Positions 25,587-34,659 of a stretch of DNA of 64,000 nt are shown one piece after another (positions within the stretch are counted from its first letter, which is position 1; the number at the start of each line of letters is the position of its first letter). Source of the DNA: Stenotrophomonas maltophilia (GTDB lineage: Bacteria > Pseudomonadota > Gammaproteobacteria > Xanthomonadales > Xanthomonadaceae); the NCBI RefSeq assembly GCF_900186865.1, contig NZ_LT906480.1, forward strand, positions 313,501 to 377,500, given 5' to 3'. The position numbers and the translations under genes were made by a program. Under the pieces are notes generated by a model. That model did no database searches and had not been told where the DNA came from. It was given only the letters and a program-made list of their open reading frames with translations.

Positions 25587-26053
25587 GGCTTGCCCTCGGG
25601 CAGCTGCACGCCGGCATCAGGGTCGTCTTCGCTGGGTTCGTCAAACAGGCCCAGGCGTGACAGCTGACGCCGGGTGGCGTGCATGCCGGTGTGGTGGAAG
25701 AAGTAGGACACCCGCCAGATCGCATAGCCGGTGACGGCCAGGCCCAGCAGCGAGGTGATCAGCAGGGCCTGCAGCCAACTCAGGCCCCAGCTCTGCAGCA
25801 GCGCGATGAGGGTGGCGGCCATCAGCAGCCACGCCGAGGCACCAAACACGATCGCCACGCCGGCCCAGGCCAGCGCACGACCGAATGCGCTGCGCGCCAG
25901 CGCGAAGTCGGCCGAGGCCAGCCGGCGCAGTGAACGCAGCGTGTGCTTGGCCGAATCGGCAGCGGCACGACCGGCCGCGCCGACCTGGCGGATGCTCTCA
26001 TCCAGCGGCGGGGTGGCCGCCGGATCAGGCGCTTGCGTGTTGTCTTCGCTCAC
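25583..26053 (-). CDS. YqjE-like holin-superfamily membrane protein
   Basis: 156 residues: a polar N-terminus, two long adjacent transmembrane helices (about 67-88 and 92-117) separated by a tight turn, then a basic C-terminal tail with a helix (MHATRRQLSRLGLFDEP). This two-helix hairpin is the phage-holin-like Actinobacterial Holin-X/YqjE pattern. Eight bp downstream of the YqjD-like gene and overlapping the YqjK-like gene, so the trio is an operon. Confidence 0.75.
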   Translation of the reverse strand: MSEDNTQAPDPAATPPLDESIRQVGAAGRAAADSAKHTLRSLRRLASADFALARSAFGRALAWAGVAIVFGASAWLLMAATLIALLQSWGLSWLQALLITSLLGLAVTGYAIWRVSYFFHHTGMHATRRQLSRLGLFDEPSEDDPDAGVQLPEGKP

Positions 26054-26061
26054 GCTGCGGC

Positions 26062-26427
26062 TTACTTGTCGCTGCTGCCGCGGGCCAGCTTGGCGATGAT
26101 CCAGCCGGCTGCGAAGGCGACGCCGAACGAGGCCAGCGGACGTTCGCGGATCAGTTCGGCGGCGCTGTCGATCAGGTCCTTGCCCTTGTCCATCAGCGCA
26201 TCGACCTGTTCCTTGGCGGCGGCACCGCCGAACTCGGCGGCGGCCAGGCCGGACAGTGCACTGTCGGACAATTCAGCCTTGACGTTGGCCTTGCCGATGC
26301 GAAGCTCGTCGGTCGCTGCACCGGTTGCACCCTTGATCGCACCGCCGGCGGCCGTAGCGGCCTGCTTCAGGTGGGAACCGGCTTCACCCAGGTGTTCCTT
26401 CAGGTTCTCGGTATTGGTGGGGCTCAT
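26062..26427 (-). CDS. DUF883 (ElaB/YqjD-type) membrane-anchored protein
   Basis: 121 residues: an N-terminal amphipathic helical region (NLKEHLGEAGSHLKQAATAAGG), a charged middle and a C-terminal anchor helix RPLASFGVAFAAGWIIAKLARG, as in E. coli ElaB/YqjD, which tether inactive ribosomes to the inner membrane in stationary phase. First gene of a three-gene yqjDEK-like operon. Family call is good; function follows from E. coli work. Confidence 0.85.
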   Translation of the reverse strand: MSPTNTENLKEHLGEAGSHLKQAATAAGGAIKGATGAATDELRIGKANVKAELSDSALSGLAAAEFGGAAAKEQVDALMDKGKDLIDSAAELIRERPLASFGVAFAAGWIIAKLARGSSDK

Positions 26428-26528
26428 CGAATCACTCCTGTTGCGATGGGGGAACGGGAGTCGGCGGTGCCGACCTGGACTGACAGCAATAGCATTGCCG
26501 GGGTATAGGGGGTGTTACGGCAGGGCGA

Positions 26529-27962
26529 TCAGCGCATCACGAGCTGGCCCTGCTGCTGGCCATTGTTGCGCAGCACGCGCAGCACCAGCGTCGGCGGGCG
26601 CTGCTGGAAGTTGGCGCGCCAGCTGGCCAGGTCGGCGAATTCACCGACGGTGGCATCGGTGATGATGTCGCCCTGCTGCAGGCCGTTGCTGGCGGCGCGG
26701 CTGCCGCGCTTGACCTCGCTGACCAGCACGCCGCTGGCGCCTGACTGGCGCAGCGACTCGGGCAGGTCGACGAAGGTGGCCCCGCCCAGGCGCGGGTCCA
26801 GGCTGTCGCCGGTGACCGCGCGTGCCTGTTCCTTCAGCGTCGCCTTGATCTGCAGCGGTTTGCCTTCGCGGCGTACGTCCAGCGTCATCGGGCTGCCGAC
26901 CGCCGCCAGGCCTTCCACGTTGTGCAGGGCTTCGGCGCTGTCCACGCGCTGGCCATTGGCCGACACCACCACGTCGCCCGGCTTCAGGCCGGCGGCGGCG
27001 GCCGCCGAACCGGCCAGCACGCGGGTGATCAGCGCACCGCGGGTTTCGCCCAGGCCCAGGCCCTGCGCGATCTGCGCGGTCAGGTTCTGGCTTTCCACGC
27101 CCAGCGTGCCGCGCACCACCACGCCGTGCTTGACCAGCTGGTCGACCACGCTGCGCGCCAGGTTCGACGGAATCGCCAGGCCCAGGCCGATGTTGCCGGC
27201 CATGCTGCCCTGCGGGTTGAAGCTGGCAGTGTTGATGCCGACCAGTTGGCCCTGCAGGTCGACCAGCGCGCCACCCGAGTTGCCCGGGTTGATCGACGCG
27301 TCGGTCTGGATGAAGTTCTGGTAGCCCAGCCCGCGGATGCCGCTGCGGCCCACCGCCGAGACGATGCCCGAAGTGACCGTCTGGCTGAAGCCGAACGGAT
27401 TGCCGATGGCTACCACGAAGTCGCCCACCCGCAGCTGGTCGCTGTTGCCGAGCTTGATGTCGGTCAGGTTCTGCGCCGGAATGCGGATCAGCGCGATGTC
27501 GGTATCGCGGTCCGAGCCGAGGAATTCGGCCTTGACCGTGCGCCCGTCGGCCAGTGTCACCTGTACGTCATCGGCGTTGTCGATGACATGGTGGTTGGTC
27601 AGCACCAGGCCCTCCCTGGCGTCGATGATCACGCCCGAGCCCAGCGATTCGTTGATGCGTTCCTGCGGGATGTCCGGGAACAGGCGGCGGAAGAACGGGT
27701 CGTTGAAGAAGGGATTGCGTACGCGCACCACCTGCTTGGTGTTGACGCTGACCACGGCCGGCATCGCCTTCTCCAGCATCGGTGCCAGTGACGGAACCTG
27801 CTGCCCGGCCACTGCGGCTGGCAGTGCCGCCATGGTCGGCACCACCGCTGGAAGCGGAGCGGCATCGGCACGGTTGTCCAGGTGGGCGTTGATGCCGGTG
27901 GCAACGAAGCCACCGAAGGCGGCGGCGATTGCGAGCGTGAGCAGGGTAGGTAGCGGTCGCAT
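26529..27962 (-). CDS. degQ: Periplasmic serine protease/chaperone, DegQ/HtrA family
   Basis: 477 residues. An N-terminal signal segment is followed by a trypsin-like domain with triad H125 (LTNHHVID), D155 (DTDIALIR) and S229 (NPGNSGGAL), then two PDZ domains (about 280-370 and 390-475) with carboxylate-binding VRGTLGVES and SGVLVSEVKRGSRAA. Degrades or holds misfolded envelope proteins. Length and N-terminal linker fit DegQ/MucD better than DegS, which has one PDZ domain. No rseAB or other sigma-E gene adjoins it. I found no clear sigma-E promoter upstream. Confidence 0.91.
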   Translation of the reverse strand: MRPLPTLLTLAIAAAFGGFVATGINAHLDNRADAAPLPAVVPTMAALPAAVAGQQVPSLAPMLEKAMPAVVSVNTKQVVRVRNPFFNDPFFRRLFPDIPQERINESLGSGVIIDAREGLVLTNHHVIDNADDVQVTLADGRTVKAEFLGSDRDTDIALIRIPAQNLTDIKLGNSDQLRVGDFVVAIGNPFGFSQTVTSGIVSAVGRSGIRGLGYQNFIQTDASINPGNSGGALVDLQGQLVGINTASFNPQGSMAGNIGLGLAIPSNLARSVVDQLVKHGVVVRGTLGVESQNLTAQIAQGLGLGETRGALITRVLAGSAAAAAGLKPGDVVVSANGQRVDSAEALHNVEGLAAVGSPMTLDVRREGKPLQIKATLKEQARAVTGDSLDPRLGGATFVDLPESLRQSGASGVLVSEVKRGSRAASNGLQQGDIITDATVGEFADLASWRANFQQRPPTLVLRVLRNNGQQQGQLVMR

Positions 27963-28453
27963 GGGAGTCGGTTCGCTGGCGGGAATGGGGGCGGTTCGGC
28001 TCTACGGTAAAACAAGCTGAATGAGTGTGTCGCGATCTGGATAAATGCGCCATGAAAACCCGGTGCCCGGAACGCGGGTCGGCATCGCCCTCTGTGGGGC
28101 GGTGGCGACAACATCGGGCGTGCTTCTCAACGTGCCGACGTCGGCCGAAGCGCGTGTGGATACAGGCCGATACTTGCGCAGTTCTGCGCATCCTGGTGCC
28201 GCGATGCGCCATATTGCATGCCTTCCGCGGCATCCGGGCGGGTGCACACAACCAATGCCTGTCACGACGCGGATCATGCGGCGCAGCACTGAAAAAAAGG
28301 GGTTTCCTGTAAACACGGTGTGCCTGCAGGGATGGTCGACTACACCATCGCCGTCGCAGCAGATGCGATTGGTGGCGCATGCCCCGTTCCACGATCGTCA
28401 ATGTCGGTATAGCATCGCCCCGTTTTGATACTTAAGGCCCCCAGGAGGGCAAC
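27963..28453. other. 491-bp intergenic region, no gene seen
   Basis: Holds the divergent promoters of the protease gene and the histone-like gene. Short open frames on both strands lack ribosome sites and coding bias. A TATA-rich stretch near 28410 (GGTATAGCAT) is a possible -10 for the histone-like gene; AGGAGGG at 28443-28449 is its ribosome site. No riboswitch or repeat recognised. Confidence 0.45.
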
Positions 28454-29347
28454 ATGAGCAACGGTAATGGTGTGTCGGTCGTGACCGACGCTGTCGAGAA
28501 CGTCAAAGAAGCCGCCACCAACGTTGGCGAGACCATCGCCCACGCTGCCGAAGACGCAGTGAAGTCGGTCAAGAAGACCGTCAAGCGCGCCACCAAGGCT
28601 GCCGGTACCCGCGTTGCCAAGGCCAAGAAGGCCGTGGCCAAGGTCGAGAAGACCGTTGCCAAGAAGGCCGAAAAGGCTGCCAAGTCGGTCGGCAAGACTG
28701 TTGCCAACGCCAAGAAGAAGCTGGAAGCGGCCAAGAAGAACGCCAAGGCCGAAGCCGCTGCCCTGAAGAAGGAAGTGGCCAAGAAGAAGGCCGCTGCAGG
28801 CAAGGCTGTGACCAAGAAGGCCGCCGCTGCCAAGAAGACCACCAAGGCCGCCACCAAGGCTGCCGGCAAGAAGGTCGCCACCGTGAAGAAGGCTGCCACC
28901 AAGAAGGCCGCCGTCGCCAAGAAGACCGTTGCCAAGAAGACCGCGGCCGCCAAGAAGGTGGTCGGCAAGAAGGTCGCCACCGCCAGGAAGGCTGTGGCCA
29001 AGAAGACCGTCGCCGCCAAGAAGGTTGCTGGCAAGAAGGCCGTGGCTGCGAAGAAGGTTGTCGGCAAGAAGGTTGCCGCCACCAGGAAGGTCGCCACCAA
29101 GAAGACCGCCGCCGCCAAGAAGGTTGTCGGCAAGAAGGCTGCCGTCGCCAAGAAGGCCGTCGGCAAGAAGACCGCTGCTGCCAGGAAGGTTGTCGGCAAG
29201 AAGACCGCCGTTGCCAAGAAGGCAGTTGGCAAGAAGGTTGCCGCTACCCGCAAGACGGTTGCCAAGAAGGCTGCCCCGCTGAAGAAGGTCGCCGCCAAGA
29301 AGGCTCCGGCCAAGAAGGCCGTGCGCAAGACCGCCAAGCGCAAGTAA
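28454..29347 (+). CDS. Histone H1-like Lys/Ala-rich DNA-binding protein
   Basis: 297 residues. A normal-composition N-terminus of about 45 residues ([19 protein letters not shown]) is followed by some 250 residues of repeating Ala/Lys units such as [25 protein letters not shown] and VAKKAVGKK. The composition is that of eukaryotic H1 tails and bacterial HctB/AlgP-type proteins. Likely binds and compacts DNA non-specifically; in Pseudomonas AlgP affects alginate transcription. Strong Shine-Dalgarno AGGAGGG. DNA repeats within the gene (AAGAAGG-type) make slippage and strain-to-strain length change likely. Own terminator downstream. The strong antisense frame is a codon-usage shadow. Confidence 0.9.
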   Translation: MSNGNGVSVVTDAVENVKEAATNVGETIAHAAEDAVKSVKKTVKRATKAAGTRVAKAKKAVAKVEKTVAKKAEKAAKSVGKTVANAKKKLEAAKKNAKAEAAALKKEVAKKKAAAGKAVTKKAAAAKKTTKAATKAAGKKVATVKKAATKKAAVAKKTVAKKTAAAKKVVGKKVATARKAVAKKTVAAKKVAGKKAVAAKKVVGKKVAATRKVATKKTAAAKKVVGKKAAVAKKAVGKKTAAARKVVGKKTAVAKKAVGKKVAATRKTVAKKAAPLKKVAAKKAPAKKAVRKTAKRK

Positions 29348-29360
29348 TCGCGCCGTGACC

Positions 29361-29397
29361 AAAGGCCCTGCCACCCACCGGGTGGTGGGGCCTTTCG
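29361..29397 (+). terminator. Terminator after the histone-like gene
   Basis: Stem AAAGGCCC...GGGCCTTT enclosing a second CCACC/GGTGG stem, 13 bp after the stop codon. The A and T ends make it usable from both strands. Confidence 0.8.
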
Positions 29398-29454
29398 CGT
29401 TTCCGGGACACTGTCCGGGCCAAGATGCAGGTTCTTTCCGCTGGAGCCCCGGGC

Positions 29455-30138
29455 ATGCGCGGTATCGACTTCAGTTCCTGGCAGGGCGTGCTGTCCACCT
29501 TGGCCGGCCTGGTCCTGATCACCCTGCTGGGCGTGGGCATCCGCCTGCTGGTGATGCAGACCCTGCAACAGCGCCGCGAGCGCGAGAACCGGCAGATCAA
29601 CGAACGGCTGCGCACGCTGATGGCGGCCTACAAGACCCTGGGCGGTTCGTTCACCGGCGAACTGGGCGTGGATCCCAGCCATCGCCGCGACCTGCGCCAG
29701 CGCGAAGATGCCGAAGGCATCGCCGAACCCCGCTCGGATCGCGCGCGCCGCATCCGTGATGCCGTTGAAGCGGCGCTGTCGGACATCCTGCTGCTGGGCA
29801 CCGACGAACAGGTGCGGTTGGCTGCGCGCGCTGCCAACGATCTTGCACAGGGGCGACCGGTGCATACCCACGAACTGGTGGTCTCGCTGCGCGACTTCGT
29901 GCGCGAAGCGCTGGACCTGGCGCCGATTCCGGCCGACCTGCAGATACCGCCGCAGGGGCCGACCCGGCCGGGCGGTGCCAGTGGCAAGGGCCGCAACGAC
30001 GGCGATGCCAAGGGCGGTCGTGCGGGTGGAGGCGGCGGTGGCGGAATGGGGGCCGGCATGGGCGGTGTGGGCCTCGGCGCCGGCGCCGCACTGGGCGCCG
30101 GCCATGCCTCCGCCAGCGATGAAACGGACGCGCGCTGA
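29455..30138 (+). CDS. Single-span membrane protein, unknown function, Gly-rich tail
   Basis: 227 residues from ATG 29455 (ATG 29425 in frame adds ten). One N-terminal helix (VLSTLAGLVLITLLGVGIRLLV), then a charged coiled-coil region (QQRRERENRQINERLRTLMA), a mixed helical part, and a C-terminal run of Gly/Ala (about 185-215). The N-out or N-in orientation cannot be fixed. No family recognised. Convergent with the next gene, 15 bp apart. Confidence 0.72.
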   Translation: MRGIDFSSWQGVLSTLAGLVLITLLGVGIRLLVMQTLQQRRERENRQINERLRTLMAAYKTLGGSFTGELGVDPSHRRDLRQREDAEGIAEPRSDRARRIRDAVEAALSDILLLGTDEQVRLAARAANDLAQGRPVHTHELVVSLRDFVREALDLAPIPADLQIPPQGPTRPGGASGKGRNDGDAKGGRAGGGGGGGMGAGMGGVGLGAGAALGAGHASASDETDAR

Positions 30139-30153
30139 GCACGTCCGCCCGGT

Positions 30154-30513
30154 TCAGCGGGTCAGTTCGTAGATCGGCACGAAGCCACCGTAGATCATCC
30201 GCGCGCCGTCGAACGGCATCGGATTCGTCGCCGGATCAAACCTTGGGTCTTCCATCATCTTCTTCATGCCGGCGTCGCGGGTCGGCTTGTCCGGCCATTC
30301 GATCCAGGAAAACACCACCGTCTCGTCCGGCGTGGCTTTCACCGCGCCGAAAAAGTCGGTGGTCTTGCCGTGCGGCACGTCGTCACCCCAGCACTCGACC
30401 ACGCGCAGCGCGCCGTACTCGATGAAAACGGGATCCCCTGTGCGTGCATGGGCGAGGAACTTCTCTTTGTTGGCGGTGGGCACCGCCAGGACGAAACCAT
30501 CGATGTAGCTCAT
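30154..30513 (-). CDS. DUF1428 (YbaA-like) family protein
   Basis: 119 residues from ATG 30513. The conserved opening YIDGFVLAVPTANKEKFLAHA, the middle VVECWGDDVPHGKTTDFFGAV and the end PFDGARMIYGGFVPI identify the DUF1428/YbaA family, a dimeric alpha-beta barrel fold of unknown role. Cytoplasmic, no signal. The family is widespread and often stress-associated, but no reaction is known. Confidence 0.88.
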   Translation of the reverse strand: MSYIDGFVLAVPTANKEKFLAHARTGDPVFIEYGALRVVECWGDDVPHGKTTDFFGAVKATPDETVVFSWIEWPDKPTRDAGMKKMMEDPRFDPATNPMPFDGARMIYGGFVPIYELTR

Positions 30514-30604
30514 TGCCTGCCTCCGGATGGACCGTGCCGCATGCACGGCCTTCAAGTACACGACGAACCAGGGCGTCGGGGATCGACATCCTCTGGGCGC
30601 CCGT

Positions 30605-33007
30605 TCAGCCCGGGCCACCGGGCAGCGGTGCCAGCACCGTATCCGGTGGCTGCTGGCCGGCCAGGTGGCGCACGAAGTAGTCCCACATGCGGTGCGTGTA
30701 GGTAGCGTCGTTGCGGAACAGCTCGTGGTCCTGCCGGGCCAGGTACAGCAGGTCGTAGCTGCGCTGGGCCTTGTTCAGGGCGGCGGCCAGCTGCAGGGTC
30801 AGCGCCGGCGGTGCGTTTTCGTCCAGCTCGCCATAGACCAGCATCAGATGCCCGCGCAGGTTGCCGGCCAGCGCTGCGTTGTCGAGCCCGGCAAAGGGCG
30901 CCGGCACGCCATCGGTCATGGCCGTGGCTGGCAGCACGCCACCGAACAGCCGGTCCATGCCGTGCAGGGCGCCGCCGTACATGCCCTGGAAATTGTGACT
31001 GCCGGCCGAGGCCACGCCTACCTTGTAGAACGCCGGGTAGCGCAGCAATGCCCGCGCCGCGCTGTAACCGCCGAACGAATGCCCGTAGATGCCGACCCGC
31101 TGCAGGTCGATGCCCGGGTAGCGTTCGCCCAGCTGGCGCAGCGCGGCCACATGGTCATCCAGCTGCACATCGGCGCCGTGCAGGAAGCTGCTGTCATGGA
31201 AGGCCTTGTCGCGGCCGCCGGTGCCGCGCGCATCGATGCTGACCACCACGAAGCCAAGCTCGGCCAGGCTGGCCCGTGACACCGGATTCAGCGCGGACAC
31301 TGCCTCGGCGTAGGTCACCGGGGCATTGCTGATGAAGGCGCCGCCGTACATCGCATCGATCACCGGGAAGCTGCCGTCATCGCGATAGTCGCGGGGCAGG
31401 TAGACGGTGGCGAAGATCGGCGTGCGCCCGTCGGCGGCCAGCAGACGTTCGCGCTGCGGTGGGCGCCACCCCGCAGCAAGCACTGCCCGGTTGTCCGCCG
31501 CTTCCAGCACCAGCAGCTCGCGACCGTCATCGCTGGCCCGCAGCACGGTGCGTGGTGGCTGGTCGAGACGGGAAACGGTATCCACCAGATAGCCACCATT
31601 GGGCGACAGCGCCTGGGGTGCGCGCCCGCCGAACAGCGCGCCGGTACCGGCATCGGCCATGTGGTCGTAGCCATCGGCGGCCAGGCGCTGGACCGGCCCT
31701 CCCTGCAGCGATACCCGGTACAGGCCGCGCACGTAAGGATCGCCCGCGTCGAAGCCACCGGCGCTGAAGTACGCCCAGCCACCGACAGCGTCCACACCCA
31801 GCAGGTCGCGCACCGCCCAGTGGCCGCGGGTGAGCTGGCGCAGCACTTTGCCGTCGGACAGGCGCACCCGGTACAGGTGACCCCAGCCATCGCGCTGCGA
31901 GAACCACACGGCGGTGTCCTGCCCGGGCAGGATGGCCACCGCTGGCCGGTTGTAGGAATACACGTTGAGCTGCAGGCGAGTGTCGCTGGCTTCTTCCAGA
32001 ACCGCGCGCAATGCACCGCTGCTGGCATCGATCTCCACCAGGCGCAGCCTGCGCGGTGTGCCGAAGTGCGCGATCACGGCATACAACCGATCGCCGTCCC
32101 AACCCAGGATGCCGGCCTCACTGAGCGTGTTCCAGCCCTCGGGCAGCGCGATGTCATGCTGCCTGCCGCTGCGGGTATCCACCACAAACAGGGTGTCGCG
32201 CACCTGCTGTGCATCGCCCAGCACCCCCAGCTTCACGGTGTGCACGCGCGGCCGCGCGCTGTGGGTCGGGCTGCTTTCCAGATAGGGGTAGTCCTGCAGC
32301 GCGCGTTCGTCGTAGCGGATGCCGGCCACGTAGCGCCCGTCCGCAGACCAGCCAACCGCGAACGGCCGCACCGCCATCCGGCCCTGACGGCGTGGAATAC
32401 CGCGCAGGGCGAAGTCCGGCAGCACGCCATAGCCATTACCGGCTTCTCCGCCGTGGGTCAGTGCCCGTGGCGCCGTGCCAGGCGACTGCAGCCACAGGTT
32501 GTTGTCGCGCACCTGCAGCCACGCATCGCCTACGGGCGAAGGCAGTGCATCGGCCGGCGGCCGCGCATCCGGCGAAGGTGCGCATTGCCAGCGCGGCCAT
32601 TGGCAATCGACGGGCACTTCTCCGCTGAACCGCAGGCGCAGGCCATCGTCCGCCTGCTGCACGCTGGCCAGGCGCAGGCGTGGCCCGCTGGCACCGAGCG
32701 GTGCAACCGCAGCGTCCAGCGCAGTGGGTTCGAACAGGGTCTGGCGTGTCGCCTGGACCGGATCGACCAGTACCGCCTGGCGCCGGCCCTGAGTGTCTTC
32801 GCGCTCATACCAGAATCGTCCATCGGCCAGCCAGTGGGGCAGGACCGAAGCATTGCGCAGCGCACCGCGCAGATGACTGTCATGCACGCGTTCGGCGCGC
32901 TGGTAGTCGGTCGCCTGCAGCGCACGTGCAGTGTGTGGCGACAAGAGGGCAATGCAAGCAAAGACAGCGGCGCGGACACACGTCCGCAGCGGATCGGAAA
33001 CGAGCAA
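30605..33007 (-). CDS. Secreted S9 family prolyl oligopeptidase (dipeptidyl peptidase IV-like)
   Basis: 800 residues from TTG 33007, chosen because AGGAGG lies 5 nt upstream and a signal peptide follows directly (VRAAVFACIALLSPHTARA). Residues to about 530 form the DPP IV-type beta-propeller. The C-terminal alpha/beta-hydrolase carries the nucleophile Ser in GIYGHSFGGYSAA, the Asp in VYGELDENAPP and the His in RQDHELFRND. Expected to cleave X-Pro or X-Ala dipeptides from peptides in the periplasm or outside. No glycine-rich lipobox is seen. Transcribed away from Ax21; the DUF1428 gene follows in the same direction 91 bp on. Confidence 0.9.
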   Translation of the reverse strand: MLVSDPLRTCVRAAVFACIALLSPHTARALQATDYQRAERVHDSHLRGALRNASVLPHWLADGRFWYEREDTQGRRQAVLVDPVQATRQTLFEPTALDAAVAPLGASGPRLRLASVQQADDGLRLRFSGEVPVDCQWPRWQCAPSPDARPPADALPSPVGDAWLQVRDNNLWLQSPGTAPRALTHGGEAGNGYGVLPDFALRGIPRRQGRMAVRPFAVGWSADGRYVAGIRYDERALQDYPYLESSPTHSARPRVHTVKLGVLGDAQQVRDTLFVVDTRSGRQHDIALPEGWNTLSEAGILGWDGDRLYAVIAHFGTPRRLRLVEIDASSGALRAVLEEASDTRLQLNVYSYNRPAVAILPGQDTAVWFSQRDGWGHLYRVRLSDGKVLRQLTRGHWAVRDLLGVDAVGGWAYFSAGGFDAGDPYVRGLYRVSLQGGPVQRLAADGYDHMADAGTGALFGGRAPQALSPNGGYLVDTVSRLDQPPRTVLRASDDGRELLVLEAADNRAVLAAGWRPPQRERLLAADGRTPIFATVYLPRDYRDDGSFPVIDAMYGGAFISNAPVTYAEAVSALNPVSRASLAELGFVVVSIDARGTGGRDKAFHDSSFLHGADVQLDDHVAALRQLGERYPGIDLQRVGIYGHSFGGYSAARALLRYPAFYKVGVASAGSHNFQGMYGGALHGMDRLFGGVLPATAMTDGVPAPFAGLDNAALAGNLRGHLMLVYGELDENAPPALTLQLAAALNKAQRSYDLLYLARQDHELFRNDATYTHRMWDYFVRHLAGQQPPDTVLAPLPGGPG

Positions 33008-33217
33008 GGCAGCCTCCTGTTGCAATCGTCGAAGGATTACAGATGCACGCGCGCCGCGCGCGTATGCCAGACGGAGCCTGAATCAAGCCCAAAAATTCAG
33101 CAATGCGAAGACCACTGTTTTCAGGGAGCGTTGTGGCGAATAACGGAGAATTTACATTCCCGATGCGATGGCGCCCTGGCGCTGCTGCACACCATAAGAA
33201 AGTAAAGGTGTACCCCC

Positions 33218-33790
33218 ATGAAGAATTCGCTGATTGCTCTGGCCCTGGCCGCTGCCCTGCCGTTCACCGCTTCGGCTGCTGAGAACCTGTCGTACAACTA
33301 CGCTGAAGCCGACTACGCCAAGACCGACGTCGATGGCATCAAGGCTGACGGCTGGGGCGTCAAGGGTTCCTACGGCTTCCTGCCGAACTTCCACGCGTTC
33401 GGTGAATACAGCCGTCAGGAAGTCGACCACACCAACATCAAGGTTGACCAGTGGAAGGTCGGTGCCGGCTACAACGTCGAAATCGCTCCGTCGACCGACT
33501 TCGTTGCCCGCGTTGCCTACCAGAAGTTCGATCGCAAGCACGGCCTGGACTTCAACGGCTACAGCGCTGAAGCCGGTATCCGCACCGCCTTCGGTGCCCA
33601 CGCCGAGGTCTACGGCATGGTCGGCTACGAAGACTACGCCAAGAAGCACGGCGTCGATATCGACGGCCAGTGGTACGGTCGCCTGGGTGGTCAGGTCAAG
33701 CTGAACCAGAACTGGGGCCTGAACGGCGAGTTGAAGATGAACCGCCACGGCGACAAGGAATACACCGTCGGCCCGCGCTTCAGCTGGTAA
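33218..33790 (+). CDS. ax21: Ax21-family outer-membrane beta-barrel protein
   Basis: 190 residues. A signal peptide (MKNSLIALALAAALPFTASA) is cleaved before AENLSYNYAEADY; alternating hydrophobic strands and a terminal aromatic (GPRFSW) indicate a small outer-membrane barrel. The mature N-terminus resembles the AENLSYN peptide once proposed as a sulfated Ax21 elicitor or quorum signal; those claims for Xanthomonas and S. maltophilia Ax21 were retracted, so it is best regarded as an abundant outer-membrane/vesicle protein of unknown function. Stands alone with a strong terminator. Confidence 0.9.
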   Translation: MKNSLIALALAAALPFTASAAENLSYNYAEADYAKTDVDGIKADGWGVKGSYGFLPNFHAFGEYSRQEVDHTNIKVDQWKVGAGYNVEIAPSTDFVARVAYQKFDRKHGLDFNGYSAEAGIRTAFGAHAEVYGMVGYEDYAKKHGVDIDGQWYGRLGGQVKLNQNWGLNGELKMNRHGDKEYTVGPRFSW

Positions 33791-33828
33791 TTGCTTCCTC
33801 GGCGCGCCTGCGCGCTGAAGATGCCTCG

Positions 33829-33861
33829 ACAGGCCCGGCCCATGCCGGGCCTGTTGCGTTT
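33829..33861 (+). terminator. Terminator after ax21
   Basis: Stem ACAGGCCCGGC / GCCGGGCCTGT followed by TGCGTTT, 39 bp after the stop codon. GC-rich stem with a weak T tract. Confidence 0.75.
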
Positions 33862-33980
33862 CCGGCTGGGCAAACGCTACCTGACCGTGTTGAGGTGGAC
33901 GGGCGGCATTGCAACGAATTGGATTCCGCAGGCGTCGGCTGCGCCCTAGGGTGAGTGGCCTGTCCTGCAGGAATGCAACG

Positions 33981-34652
33981 ATGCCCCCGTTTCCCTCGCC
34001 CCGCGATTCTCCCTGCCGCTTGTTGCTGCTGGATCCGCATCCACTGTTGCGGCATGGCGTGCAGGAACTGCTGGCCCGGCAGGCGGGCCTGCAGGTCGAT
34101 GGAAGCTATGGCCGCAGCGGTGATCTGCTGCAGCGCCTGCAGCAGCAGGCAGCTGCGATCGATCTGCTGCTGGTTGACGCCTTGCCGATCGGTGACAGCG
34201 GGGAAGGCCTGGAACTGCTGCGGCACGTGTCACGACATTGGCCGGCAGTGCCGATCCTGGTGCTGTCCGCACACTGCAACGCGGGTGTCGTGTCCTTGGC
34301 CCTGCAGGCCGGTGCGCGCGGATTCCTGTCCAAGGCCTGCGCGCCGCAGATGCTGCTGCGCGCAGTGAGCGTGGTCGCCCGCGGCGGGCGCTTCGTGCCG
34401 CCGGAGCTGCGTGCACAGTTGAACCAGTCCCGCCGGCAGCGCCAGCAGTCCATGCGTTCACCACGGTTGAGTACGCGCGAGCGCGCTGTCCTGCAGTGGG
34501 TGCTGCGTGGCTGCAGCACCGGCGAGATGGCACGCCGCAGCGGGCGTGCGGCCAGCACCATCAGCACGCAGAAACGAGCGGCATACCGCAAGCTGGGCAT
34601 CCGCAACGATGGCGAGCTGTTCCGGTTCCGCCATCTGATCGACGCTGATTGA
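33981..34652 (+). CDS. Orphan response regulator, RcsB/BvgA-like, reduced acidic pocket
   Basis: 223 residues from ATG 33981. The receiver domain opens LLLLDPHPLLRHG with a single acidic residue (D18) where two are usual; the candidate phospho-acceptor is D66 (LLVDALPIG) and the Lys motif GFLSKACA is kept. The C-terminal LuxR helix-turn-helix (STRERAVLQWVLRG...STISTQKRAAYRKLGI) is of the RcsB/EvgA/BvgA type, marked by TIS-x-QK. No kinase gene is nearby. Loss of one pocket acid suggests weak or phosphorylation-independent activation. Confidence 0.85.
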   Translation: MPPFPSPRDSPCRLLLLDPHPLLRHGVQELLARQAGLQVDGSYGRSGDLLQRLQQQAAAIDLLLVDALPIGDSGEGLELLRHVSRHWPAVPILVLSAHCNAGVVSLALQAGARGFLSKACAPQMLLRAVSVVARGGRFVPPELRAQLNQSRRQRQQSMRSPRLSTRERAVLQWVLRGCSTGEMARRSGRAASTISTQKRAAYRKLGIRNDGELFRFRHLIDAD

Positions 34653-34659
34653 GGCGGGG

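Noticed and set aside
28454..29347. Tandem DNA repeats suggesting a CRISPR or satellite array
   Set aside because: The repeats are in frame and encode the Ala/Lys units; there is no spacer/repeat regularity or cas gene.
28340..29374. Gly/Leu-rich frames opposite the histone-like gene
   Set aside because: They arise mechanically from the complement of repeated AAG/GCC codons; no ribosome site or signal.
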